Assembly (NCBI GenBank): GCA_029582165.1
Contig: CM055877.1
Location: forward strand, 37,602,249-37,666,248
Source: Portulaca oleracea
Lineage: Eukaryota > Streptophyta > Magnoliopsida > Caryophyllales > Portulacaceae
Direction of reading: 5' to 3'
DNA: 64,000 nucleotides
Below are positions 47,271 to 58,247 of this stretch, in pieces. The stretch's first letter is position 1. Every line of letters starts with the position of its first letter. The notes below the pieces were generated by a model. It did not search any database. It was not told where the DNA came from and worked only from the letters and a program-made list of their open reading frames with translations. A program made the translations under genes and the position numbers.

Positions 47271-47963
47271 TGTTGGAGGAAAGTGCTTAGAAGGTATAGA
47301 AACAATGGAAACTCGCTTTGGTTATTGCTAAGAGTTGTGGACTAAACTCACTTTCCTTAAGAACTGTTTACTATACCGTAAATGTTCAAAGGGATAAAAC
47401 TTAGCACTCAACAAAATCAAGAAAATGGTTTCGCACTTGAATCACTCAAGTATAGCTGCAGTCTAGGCAAGAATGAGAAGATGTGATTATCGAATGGTGT
47501 CTCAAATGGTTGAGAATGTCTCCTATTTATTGCAGACCTCTCCCATCTTGGTTCCCTAGGTCAAAGGACTTAATTATGGCCCTTAATGGAGAATCATGAC
47601 CTTGAATAAGTCCATTGACCAAGAGTTATAATCAAAATACAGTTGTTGTACATTAATATCAGATAAAAAAATGATATTAAAACTTAATGTATAAAGATTA
47701 ATAGTCGTTAGCATTAAAACTGCATTCTGGCATTCAACACGGTCCGTGTTGACTGTACCATAGTCTGTGTTGCCTCAACACGACCCGTGTTGAATTCAGA
47801 ACCAGTTTTCTGCTCTTCTAGAGACTAGCACGACCCGTGCTGGTCTATTATATGTCCGTGTCGATCATATTCTTTGTTTTTACCTTATATATGGTCCTTA
47901 TACTTATATCACATGACTTCTCATGCTATATAATATTCTTATACTCTTGAAATAATTCCAACA
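47271..47963 (-). repeat. Right (5') LTR of the copia element
   Basis: 693 bp, TGTTGGAG...TTCCAACA, matching the left LTR without the MITE. Confidence 0.92.
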
Positions 47964-48382
47964 TATTGTTCCTTTTCCCTCATTTTTAAAACTAAAATGT
48001 ATTTATAAAATGTATTTAACACGGTTGGGTTTGCTATACTGGGACTCCGTTCTCAATTTTAAAATTGTTTTATGTTTTCAAGTTGACTGTGGCAAGAATT
48101 GGGGGTTTAGACGTATGGGATGTTTGCCTAGAATCTCAATTTAGCATTAGAAAATAAATAAAATATTATCCGACTATAAGTAATTTGCTATGCTTGTAAG
48201 AGACTTTATCTTTCCATTTTATTTTTCGAACAATTTAATTGACCGGTTATTAATAAAATTGATTAGTTCTTCAATTATTGATATTGTACTGGTCTTGCGT
48301 ATCTCTAAGGCATGCAGCATAACGCCCCATTAAAATGTAATTAAATTAATTATTTGGCCTAAAAATCTCGGGGCGTTACAGA

Positions 48383-48919
48383 TAGGAGTGGGCACGAATC
48401 GGTTATCCGATCCGAACATAAATTTGGATCGGTTAACCGTATGTTCGGATAGTTAAAATCGTGATCCGTATCCGATCCGAAAGTTTCGGTTAACCGGACT
48501 TTCGGTTAACCAAATTGTCGGATAATAAAATTTGTGAACCGTATCCGATCCAAAAGTGTCGGTTAACCGAATTGCGGATCGGATAACCGTATATCCACGG
48601 ATTATAAAGCACTCATACAATAATAATCATTGTCTTTCTTACCTTAATGGGTTCAAAATTGTAAACTTTATGTGTTGTGTTACATTTCTATGCTAATGAC
48701 CACTAATTTACAACAAAAAATACAACATTTGAGGAATTTTCGGATAACCGATAGATTATCCGGATTTTTCAACCCTTGATCCGTATCCGATTCGTGATTC
48801 GGGGAAAATTTTTTTGGATTGGTTAGCCGATCCACCAACTTCAAAAATTATCCGCTAATTATCCGTTTTTTCGGATCGGATAATCGGATCACGGATTATG
48901 GATTTTTTGCTTACCCCTA
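48383..48919. mobile_element. hAT-type MITE (537 bp) with 8-bp target duplication
   Basis: Left end TAGGAGTGGGCACG, inverted right end TAGGGGTAAGCAAA. Perfect 8-bp duplications GTTACAGA flank it (48375-48382 and 48920-48927). The interior is dominated by repeated and inverted GGTTAACCG / GGATAATCCG / GATCCGATCC-type blocks. No transposase. The 8-bp duplication points to the hAT superfamily. Confidence 0.8.
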
Positions 48920-48927
48920 GTTACAGA

Positions 48928-49540
48928 GGGTATGTGTATGAGGATTTTAGGATTGTATCAAATACGATAGCAAAATAGCCAAGGGAGAAACCTCGAAAAT
49001 CAATCTCAAAGTCTCAAATCGAAATTGTCTCTTAATGGAGGGACCTTTTCTAGCTCCACAAAAGTGTCTCAACGGAGGGACCTTTTTTTTTAGCTAAAAT
49101 GACTTTGAGGGAATGGAATGAAATGAGGCTTCCTTTCCCCCTATTTATAGAAATAGGTGGCTTGGGGATGGGGCAAGGGCCAAAACTATCGTTTCAAATA
49201 TATGTGTATGTGCGCACGCGCGCGCGCGTGTGCATGTGTGTGCACGCGCGTGTGTGTCTGTGTGTGTTTTAAACGCATGTTTTAGTCCAACACGATCCTT
49301 GTCACCGCTGACATGGTCCGTCTTGACCAACAAAAACCATTTCTACTAGAAAAGGGATGCCATGGAGCGTGGCAACCTTGACATTGTTATCATTTTTCCG
49401 ATATTTATATGATTCTCGAATTTTACATATACTAGTGCTGTTGGCTTTTGGTATCTCACTTCATCAGAGTTCAATTGCACAAATGCTAGCTAATCATAAT
49501 TGCTAGCTAATCATAATTTGACTGTACATAATCCAACATC
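48928..49540 (-). repeat. Possible copia-type solo LTR remnant
   Basis: Ends ATAATCCAACA (49530-49540), has a CCTATTTATAGAAATAGG hairpin (49140-49157) and a TCCAACACGATCC / ACATGGTCCGTCTTGACC part like the CGGTCCGTGTTG motifs of the nearby copia LTR. The left limit is not clear. An 18-bp tandem copy TGCTAGCTAATCATAAT is at 49484-49518. Confidence 0.35.
49197..49268. repeat. Alternating purine-pyrimidine (CG/TG/CA) tract
   Basis: About 70 bases of nearly unbroken alternation: TATATGTGTATG, GCGCACGCGCGCGCGCG, TGTGCATGTGTGTGCACGC and GTGTGTGTCTGTGTGTGTT. Such tracts can adopt left-handed (Z) DNA. Confidence 0.85.
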
Positions 49541-49544
49541 TATA

Positions 49545-51540
49545 GTTAAGCATTTAGAAATTAAAAATGAAATCCATGGAATTTATTTGAACATTGTAAT
49601 AAAATGTATAAAAGAAAGTTAAAAAACAATTTTCGTTATTTTGATTCATTTTGATTGTTTGTCTTTTTTCTTAATAGCATATGCATATTCGCCCGGACAA
49701 CATGAAGTCCGAATGATGAAGAGCACCTAAATGTGAGTCGAGTGGGCTCTTGGTCCACTACCTAACGCATGTGTCCGTTTGCATCAGTAGTGGCCCATGA
49801 ACCCCACTGTTGTTGAGACCTACAGGGAAAGGGCATGAGCCTCTGCTAGCAAGGTGCAAACCAACACAGTCACTAAACAGATGACCCAACCTCTTCCTTG
49901 AATTTCTCTATTCTTTTATGGGTTTTTCTCTCCTTGATTTTTTTACAGCTTACGTAGATTGTGTATACTTAAATTGAAAATAAAATTCTAACATTTCATT
50001 GGAATCATTCTAATTAAATGATGATTTAATTCCCCTAAGTACTAAAACAACCCTTTCAACTCGTCAAACATCGTGTAGGACAGTGGAGATTTTTCCTGGG
50101 TCCTACACATTTCGTTCCATTTATAAGTTTCCCACAAAAAAAAAAAAAACACAACTCTCATTTCTTGCCATTTCCGCTTTGAAGTTGTCGTTTTTTGCAC
50201 TTCTTAATATAAACAGACTCACTCTTTTGAACTCATTTTCTACATATTTCCTATCCACCCAATTTGGGGAACTTAATTACACTCTATAACCTTTCCAACC
50301 AGATTTCAGTAAGTTCAAGTAGACGTTGGATGAGAGACTTATACTTGTTTTAATCTCTACATCCCATGCAAAATTTTAAAAGGTCCCAGCCATATACTTA
50401 AAGCAAACCTATTGACTCCATTCAAGCTCGCTGATCATACCCATTAAAGGTCAAAGACAACTCTCTTCTAGCACGGTCAACCATCTAACCTGATTCCAGG
50501 CCTATTTTTGTATTTGTTTTTCTTTCGTTCTAACCTAGCCCAAAAGGAAAGAATGTAAATTAATATTTGACCTGAACCTCTGAACCTCCGAACAGTCATA
50601 AGGTAATGGGTCAAACCTTGGCTCGATCCTCTCCACAAATATTTTTCTCAATGATTAAGAAATTCATCTGAACATTTTTCTAATAATTATTCGGATTAGA
50701 AAATATGAGCTTCTTGCATAGAGTGTCGCTCAAGTGGTAAGGGCTTCTATTGGGTATACTTAAGGTCCGCCTCGAGTATGTTTGGAAGCATTCTTCCCTT
50801 GGGGTGCCAAGACTTGCCTGCTCACGTGGGGTGACAGGGTCTTCACACGGACCGGGGTTTACCACACTCGTGAGGGGGGTGAGTACCTCATTACCAAATA
50901 AAATCTTATCTTTCTGCAACCTAAAGCAAGTCAAAGTCTATTAATTAGCAATATTTAGTCAGTTAGACTCCACTATAAATAAACCCCTCGACCTTCATTA
51001 TTTCTCAAATCTAAATTTCCATCGTATTGACACTAGAAATTTCTCTTCGCTTCAGCCCCTATTTTATCTTTGCACGTTAATTGTATTTTTATTGATATGA
51101 TGTTTGATTTATTTCAATGTGCTTATTTCTTATCTCTTTATTTCCATAACGAAACTTTAATATGATGATCATGCCTATATAATATGTATACTTTTCTTTT
51201 AATATTGTCTTCTATTTATTTTTATTTTTTGCTTGCATGAAATAATTTAATAATTAAATAATTAAATTCTACTCCTTCTAGTCCTTTCTAAATTAGCACG
51301 ATTTTAGTAGATTTTGTTTGTTTTAAACGGATATGTGAGAAGGTTATTTTTTTCTTTCAGATATGTAACCTTAACACCGAATCTGATCTCCGATTCGGAG
51401 GTCAAAGTTTAATTATAGAGTTTGTTAGTTTGTCTCTAATATAAAGAATTGGTTGACGACTCTTTCAATTTATTCTTCTCTCGAATTGATTTTTAAAATT
51501 TGTCATTAGTTTATTTAAAATTAAATCATAAGAATTAAAA
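49545..51540 (+). repeat. Tat-like LTR fragments
   Basis: 49545-50000 repeats 38590-39035 in the same orientation. 50080-51480 resembles 37560-38550: CTTTCCAACCAGATTT near 50290 corresponds to 37667, TATAAATA is at 50974-50981, and ATATGTAACCTTAACACCGAAT is near 51361. The two parts are in the reverse order to the other locus. A SINE sits inside. No coding sequence. Confidence 0.5.
50715..50892 (+). mobile_element. tRNA-derived SINE candidate
   Basis: GTGTCGCTCAAGTGGTAAGG fits the RNA polymerase III A box of tRNA-like SINEs (TRGCTCARTGGTAAG), and GCCTCGAGTATG about 40 bp on is a decayed B box. It then runs through GGGGTGCCAAGACTTGCC and CGTGAGGGGGGTGAG. No clear A/T tail or target duplication. 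Confidence 0.45.
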
Positions 51541-51999
51541 TACAAAATAATAAAAAATGGAATTTGATCCAGTCTGTATGGCTAGCCAACCGTGCTGGTT
51601 GAATCAAGTCTTGTTTTTGGGTTGTTGACTACCTTGTCTTTGGTCTGATCACGCATGACCGACCAGTGATACTGGCCAACCCAACGACTAGATTTTGGTT
51701 CAAATGTTTTCATGTTTCTAGTCCTTTGTGATTATATTATTTAATTTTTGTTAAAGATGATTTAAATTTTCAGATTGATTGGGGATCATAATGAATCTTT
51801 CAAAGCTTACTAATATGTCCCATCATATCCCTTAATTGCCTATTTAAGCCTTAGTTAACATTCTCTAACTCATTCGTTTATTGCACACAATGAAAAATCT
51901 CTTTGTGACCTAAAAGGATTTGCTTTCGTTTACCCACTTGCTATCTAATAATCTTTTGAGCCCTTACTATGGATGTGGATAATCCCTTCCACGCCCAAG
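51541..51999. other. Spacer; no gene recognised
   Basis: No supported feature beyond general AT-richness. Confidence 0.3.
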
Positions 52000-52945
52000 A
52001 GGTCGAATATAAAAGCTTATAGTCCACTGGAGCCAAGAATGGTATTGGTGAATAGGATTTATACTTATATTTCCGAATCCTAGCAAATAACGATGCTTCA
52101 TCCTTATACACCCTCTAAGATAGCTTGCTTAAAGCAAAATTTAAACTCTTCAACTCTCTAATACCCATAACTCTTTCACCCTTGGGATAAAAGAGTTCGT
52201 CCTTTTGTATCCAATGGACAACTGATGAATTCCACTAGGAAAAAATCAACCATTAAAGCATCAATCTTTGTAGTAATACCCTCATGAAGGTAATAAATAG
52301 GAAAAAGAATAATGTTGGTGCAAATCCATTATGACTGCATCAAGTAGAATAAGTCTCCACACTGGTGAAAGCATTTTGGCCTTCCAACCTTGTAACATCT
52401 TCTAAATAGCATCCATCACAAAATGAAATTGTTGTGTTTTATTCCGAAGGATAGTTGGAGGAACCCCCCAGAGGCGAATAAATCACATCCACAGGATCGA
52501 AGAATAACCTTAAGCCCGTCATTTTCTTTCGAACTAACTCCCCTAGAGAAGCAACCACCCAACTTCTCAACGTAAACCATTTGAGATGTAGTTAAATCTA
52601 TCTAAGATAGTCATTAGATATAGCTAAAATTTTGCTTCTACCTCCTTAAAAATGATGAATGATCAGCAAAAACACAAATGTGACCCCCTCTCGACAGTCA
52701 GAAGGCCACAAATTTTTGTTGTTTGTATGCCCTTGTTCAGTTAGCAGGAAAGAGCCTCCATACATAACAGAAACAAATATTGTGACAACGAATTGCCTTG
52801 ACATAAGCTAGTAGAAGAGGAAATTGAAGCTTCACTGCAAATGACTACATAATACACATTGTAGAAACACATTGCATGATTAGAGAAACCCAATGAGATT
52901 GGAATCACACTCTTGTCAAGATAGCTTCTACAAAGTCCCACTTCA
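52000..52945 (-). pseudogene. LINE reverse transcriptase relic
   Basis: The minus strand reads LCQGNSLSQYLFLLCMEALSC (from a RQGDPLSPFLF.L.ME-type motif) near 52741-52800, then GVTFVFLLIIHHF where active enzymes have a F.DD box, and further down FYPKGERVMGIRELKSLNFAL and LFARIRKYKYK. This is the order of plant LINE ORF2 from RT toward its connection domain. The catalytic FADD box is decayed and there are many stops. Confidence 0.65.
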
Positions 52946-53509
52946 CTTGATTATATGTCTTACTCATCTCAAGTTTGAAAACAACATACTGCTATCATTT
53001 CTTTTACTGCACATAAAGTATAATATCTCATACATCAAAACACAATTATCTGCTTTCATCGTTTGTGATTATATATCTCATGCATCAAAACACAAGATAA
53101 AAATTAGTTCACAAAGGTGGGGTGTGTAAAAGTTATTACAGCAAACCTCAGGTATGGTAAATGTAATTTACTCGATATAAGATATCATTTAATATCCTTC
53201 CCTTCATTTCCCTCCCTTAATCCAATCCAAACATACTTTAAATCACTAAATTTGTCATTTAACAATTGTTAACTTAAATTATAGGATACTTTAAAATGTA
53301 TTTTCGAAACATGAGACCTAAAAATAGTTTTGATAATGATACCTTTGGCTTTGAGTCGTTTTTTGAAATTAGAAGTTGTAAAATGAAATAATAATAAAAT
53401 GATCGTCCATGTATGATCGAACCTCTAACTGTCAAGATATTGTTTAGCAGTGGCTACCGCTGCAAAAAAATGCTCACTGGCGCATGATAACAACAACAAA
53501 GTTTATTTA
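52946..53509. other. Spacer; no gene recognised
   Basis: AT-rich; contains a short direct repeat CATCAAAACACAA near 53033 and 53082. Nothing else supported. Confidence 0.3.
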
Positions 53510-54310
53510 CAGTGTGTTTGGTGGAGGAAAAACACTTTCTAGGAAAGATTTTTCTAATTTTCTCGTGTTTGATACAAAAAGAATTTGAAAAATCATTTTA
53601 AAAAGAAAATCATTTTCCTCTGGAGGAAGGAAATTGACTTCCTTTGTTCAACCTAGAAAAAATATTTTCTACCTTTGATTGTTGGATCGATTTTCACTAA
53701 TAACTCTAACTGAAATTTGAGGGTGAAACTCAACTTCAACGGTTTGGCTCAAAATTTTGTAATACTGTAGAAGTGATTAAAAAAAAGCTCAAATATAAAT
53801 TTTTAACTCAAAATATTTTTATCTGATAACATTTATCGCGACTATATACCAGAATTTTTTATCGATAAAACTAACTGAAACTTAAAAAGATTCAAATTTA
53901 GCCGTTTGAATTGAAACTTTATGAGATGATAGTATGGACTAAAAAAAGCTCAAATATGAAATTTGAGCTCCAAATATTTTCATTTGTAACATATATCACC
54001 ACTTTTGTCAACATTTTTTTGTTGTTAAATATGACTAAAATTTTAAAACAAAATTTCGTTTTGTCTTGAAACTTTACAATATGATGCAAATGATTAAAAA
54101 AGCTAAAGTATGAATTTTGAGCTCCAAATATTTTCATTTGTAACATATATTGTTACTTATGTCGATATATATAATCATTTTACGAAAAAAGATTTATCTT
54201 CTACCAAACAACAGAAAATTTGACATGAAAATCATTTTCCTTGACATACCATTTCTTCTATAAAACAATTTTCTCGAAAATTAATTTCCTTTTAACCAAA
54301 CACACCCGTG
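53510..54310. mobile_element. hAT-like non-autonomous element (~800 bp)
   Basis: Left end CAGTGTGTTTGGTGGAGG, inverted right end CACGGGTGTGTTTGGTTAA. Subterminal blocks also pair (GAAAATCATTTTCC near 53607 and 54227). Three interior direct repeats of ~155-160 bp start near 53783, 53944 and 54098, with AAAAGCTCAAATATGAA and TCCAAATATTTTCATTTG cores. No transposase. CAGTG-type ends suggest hAT, but the flanks TTTATTTA / CAAAAGAA are not a duplication. Confidence 0.6.
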
Positions 54311-54439
54311 CAAAAGAAAGAAAAAAAAAAAAAACTTGTTGCGAAAAAGATTTCGTACATAGATATTGTAGAGAGCGAGGGAAGGTTGGGCTTCGGCAGC
54401 TAGGGTTTTTTAACAGGCATCGAAACAAAAGAAGGGGAC

Positions 54440-54517
54440 AAACATTTCGCTCATTTCTTCCTTCCCTCTACGCTTTCCTCTTTCAAATCCTTCATAGTTC
54501 GTCCTCCTCCTGCAACA
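54440..54517 (+). other. Probable 5' UTR exon of the hnRNP gene
   Basis: C/T-rich leader-like sequence ending CAACA before the donor GTAAGC at 54518. It lies upstream of a long intron before the ATG at 58248. The true transcription start is not determined; the limits are inferred. Confidence 0.4.
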
Positions 54518-57500
54518 GTAAGCTACTCTCTCTAATCTCCTCTCTTGCTCCATTTTCATACTTTTTTCCTCATAACTTTCATTCTCTTACTTGCTTCAAA
54601 TTTACATTCCATTATGTAATTGAAACTATGCATTTTCGCCATTTTTTGTTTGCTTGCTGGGGCCAAACAATGTGGAATGAAATCAACAATTAAAAATCTT
54701 ATATTTTTGCGTTTTTTTACTGTCCACTTCTAAGATTGAGCTTATGGAAAGTTCTGATGGAGGTTTATGTCCTTTTCTCTTTTAATTCCTTTTGTTTTTT
54801 GAGGTGGTGGTGGGGGTATTTCCGGTGTTAAGGTTGCCATTGGTTGTGATAGGGTTCTGCATAGAGGCTCTCAGAGGATATTTGGAGATTCTCCATAGTT
54901 GGTGTAGAGTCTGGTGAGCTTACTTGGTCTTTTTTGGTGGATGTGGGTTTCTTTTCGTTGGTCTTTTGCAATCAGAGTCACCATTGTCTGTATTTAAAGA
55001 CTTTTAATAGTCAGTGGATGGTCTTAGGTAAGCCTAACTGTGGGACGCAGGTCAGTTCTAGGTAGAAATCAGGAGATTTGATAGGCCATTCTTAAAGATG
55101 TATGTGTACTATGTTTTGATTACGCAACTAGTTCTTCTTGTGTATTTTGTTTAGTGTATGTGTAGGAGTTTCTCCTTGGTTATTGACTGGTGTTGGATCT
55201 ACGCAGAAGCTATTACGGCTCAATTTTAAGTCTTTTATAAGCTTTAATATTTGGGGCTGTGGGTGGGAGAGGCAGCTGAAGGTGTCATGGTATTGAAGCT
55301 GCGTTATTCCGGTTGATGATGAATGGTTGCGTTGCTCCTATCATGAGGTCCTTATAGATTAGATTATTAAATGCTTGTGCTGTAGGATGAATCGACTGAG
55401 GCACCGAATTGAGGTTATTAAGTTCTCTTGACGTCCAGTATTATAGGCTTATGGGATTTGAATAATAGCAGATCTGGCATTGGCCAATTTTGGATTCTTC
55501 AACCGCGTATAAGAGTGATGATTATGCATTTTTTGGTGTTTCGTGGTGGTAATTACATAACGCATTTCTGTCATGGAAGTCTTTGTTTGATTTATTCCTC
55601 TTGCCTACAACTGAAATCAGGCAGAAAAGAAGGAATAAAGGACTTAAGCAACATAAAATAGCAGGTAGATTGAACAAATAAGTCACTTCAAATTTGTATA
55701 TGTATCTTTTAGATCTATTTTGGATATTTATGCGATGTATGCATCATGCGATTCTGCAGTTTCTTGACTGTTACCAGGATCATATACAAGTCTAGTATTT
55801 AATTCTTTGCTAATTATAAAACTGTAAGTGCTCATTTGGCAAGGACCGCAAGGTGGTTGAGGCTGCTAGGTTCTTCTTGCTTCTGTATTTTTTGAAAACA
55901 TGCTGTCCTCCACTCCTCCTAGTATATTTATTTATTTGTTTTCAAGGATGTTTCCCTCCTTGGTACTATTGTTCCTTTGCTAACATCTTCTTTAAACTGT
56001 TCCTAAAAAAATAATCTTTAAATTGTTTATATTAGTAAAGTCTTAGTTTAAAAAAGCGTGACCAGGGCACAAAAAAGCCCATTTCCAAAGTGCAGGATTT
56101 TTTGGGCTTTTTAGTGGGGCTCAGGGATGCTGAGCTCATGGGCTTCTTGCATCCTAAGCTGTTGCTGCCCTACTGGTTAAGTCTCTTTTCTTCCTCTTCT
56201 GCTTTCCTCCTCGTTCCTCTTCCTCTTTCTAACTTGTTTGACTAGCTCCATTCCCCTCTTCTTTTTCTTGCTCTTCCCAGTTTTTCTCTCCTGTTTTTTT
56301 TTTTTTATTCCTCAGTGGGTTCTCTATTAAGCAAATCTCTGTCTTTTCGTCTTTTACTTTTAGTTATTTGCTAACTAATACTAAAACTTCTCTATTTTCT
56401 TTTTCCTGGATTTTGGATGTCTGCCCATGTGTGAAAAGCCCCTGCTTTAAGCCCCAGGAGCCTTTGTGCTTCGTGCTTTTTAATCTAAGATTATAATGTT
56501 GAAAAGAATTTTGATTATAGAGATCTATGTCTGTGGTGATGTGATCCTAGATTAAAAAGAATTTGCGCAAGGCATTTACTTCACAAGTCTGAGTGGATGT
56601 TCGTTCACAAGATCTTGCCTACACATGGGATAAGGAGAATTAGATGTGCAAGCCTTAGAAAAACTTGGTTTTGCTGAATGCTAGATTAAAAACTATTGTG
56701 TACTCCCTTTAGTCACTTTAAATAGCTTTTTTTTTTGTCCCACAACAATTTTCACTGTACATTCCCTATAACTATTTTACTCATTTTATCGCTAATAATT
56801 TTTTTTTATTCGACTGTTTGTTTTACCATTCTATATATTCCCAATGAATATTGCTTTACTTTTAGGGGCAAAATTGTCCAAGTCATGAAAAATTGTTTTA
56901 ATTTTTGGTCTTCCTTGGTATTCCCCCACTATTCTTTAGTGACGTTTTATTATGGAATAGAGCGAGTGTTAATAAACAATAAGGCTTTGTTGTTTCTTGG
57001 AAAATGAGATGGAGAAAGTTTACTCCTCACTAATGTAGTTTAAAAAGTTCATTATCTCTACTATTCCCTCACTTTTTTTCTCCCTCTCTCTACCTCCTTC
57101 ATATTTAGCCTATCATGTTTCCCTACCAATTGCCTTTCACATTTGGAAGTAAAATGTTGTAGACAAATCAATCTAGATTTTCTATGATGTTTTCCACCTT
57201 AGTCTTAATCATCGGAGTTTCTTCAAGTCAAGTGAAGGAACGAAAGTCGTCTTTTAAAATTTTTCTTTCCCTCTTATTTTCCGAGAACCAAACAGAGCCT
57301 GAGGGTAGATGTAATTTAGTGCTAGAATTTTGCATTGCCGTTCATAATCTAGGCTTATCAAAATAGACAGAGTGTTTATTTCAAATATGTAGTGATGTAT
57401 TCTACTTTAGTCCATAATTCCATTACAATCCAAGCTTTCAATGTCCTTATTAGAGGGTTACTTTTTTGGGTGCAGTAGAAATGTGGATATTTATGATGCA

Positions 57501-58215
57501 TGGGTTTTACTTCGCTTATTTTTGGATATGGGGTTTACTTTATTTATCATTTATTATAACTAAATTATAGCCCATATGTATACACTATCTGTTGTGATCA
57601 GTGCGACGAAGGATTTGGCTGTTGTGTGTCAGCTTTTTGTCATTGTATATAGGTTAGAAACCTCAGGATAGTATGTTTATTGTTGAGATCATTGATTAAA
57701 GCTGTTTCCTTTTGAATGGAGTTCAGCAAAATTATTAATTAGTGTTATAAATGACATTTCCATCTTATTTTTGTGGTCCTTACAGGTTTATGAATTCGGG
57801 CAGTTGGTCTCTTTTGTGCTCCTGTCTTGAATTATTGTTGCAAAGTTGAAATTTTCTTTACCATTTAGCTGTCTATGATATCATTTCTCTTTTCTTTTAA
57901 TTTTCTTCCCTGTTTCTTGTGATCTGCATCCTTTGCGTTGATACATAGATAAAACCAAAAATTTCATTGCTTCATTGTTTGCACCTGTTTACATCATTGT
58001 CATCCCCTTTTATCATCATTCAAGTTGGTCTCTTGCTTGTCTCTGGATAGTCTATTGTTTATTCAGATTGTCAACTCCTTGTGCCACAAGTCATGGCACA
58101 TATTCATTCGAGATTCTTAATGTGCGATTCCTTTTGGCCTTTCATTGTGCTCCTCCTTTCCATCTTTCTATTCTTTCTTTTTGGGATGCACCCGGCCTTT
58201 GTGCTACTTCCACAG
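54518..58215 (+). other. Probable leader intron of the hnRNP gene (~3.7 kb)
   Basis: Starts GTAAGC and could end at CACAG (58211-58215), 32 bases before the ATG. T-rich throughout, as plant introns are. ORFs here show no domains. A CTCCCTTTAGTCAC...GGAATAGAGCGAG pair near 56703-56968 may be a Stowaway-like MITE. Confidence 0.4.
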
Positions 58216-58247
58216 TTATCCTTCAAGCTTAAAAGATTAGGTATAAG

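Larger units (their letters stand above)
41716..47963 (-). mobile_element. Full-length but degenerate Ty1/copia retrotransposon
   Basis: The two LTRs, 41716-42583 and 47271-47963, both start TGTTGGAG and end TTCCAACA. Perfect 5-bp duplications TATTG lie outside (41711-41715, 47964-47968). Domain order on the minus strand is gag, protease, integrase, reverse transcriptase, RNase H, which is diagnostic for copia. Every domain has frame breaks. The LTRs differ by a few percent by eye, apart from a 174-bp MITE in the left one. The leader between 5' LTR and gag ATG is only 19 bases, with no Met-tRNA primer site. Confidence 0.95.
40828..48380. mobile_element. Solo LTR (~1.3 kb) split by the copia insertion
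   Basis: TGTAACATCCCGA at 40828 and TCGGGGCGTTACA ending 48380 form LTR-type inverted ends. Taking out the copia element and one copy of its target duplication leaves about 1.3 kb with no coding sequence. TGTAACACCCCG-type ends are usual in plant Ty3 elements of the chromovirus group. The outer flanks (AAGCG, GATAG) do not match, possibly because a hAT-type MITE inserted at the right border. A TAA/CAA microsatellite is at 41020-41062. Confidence 0.55.
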
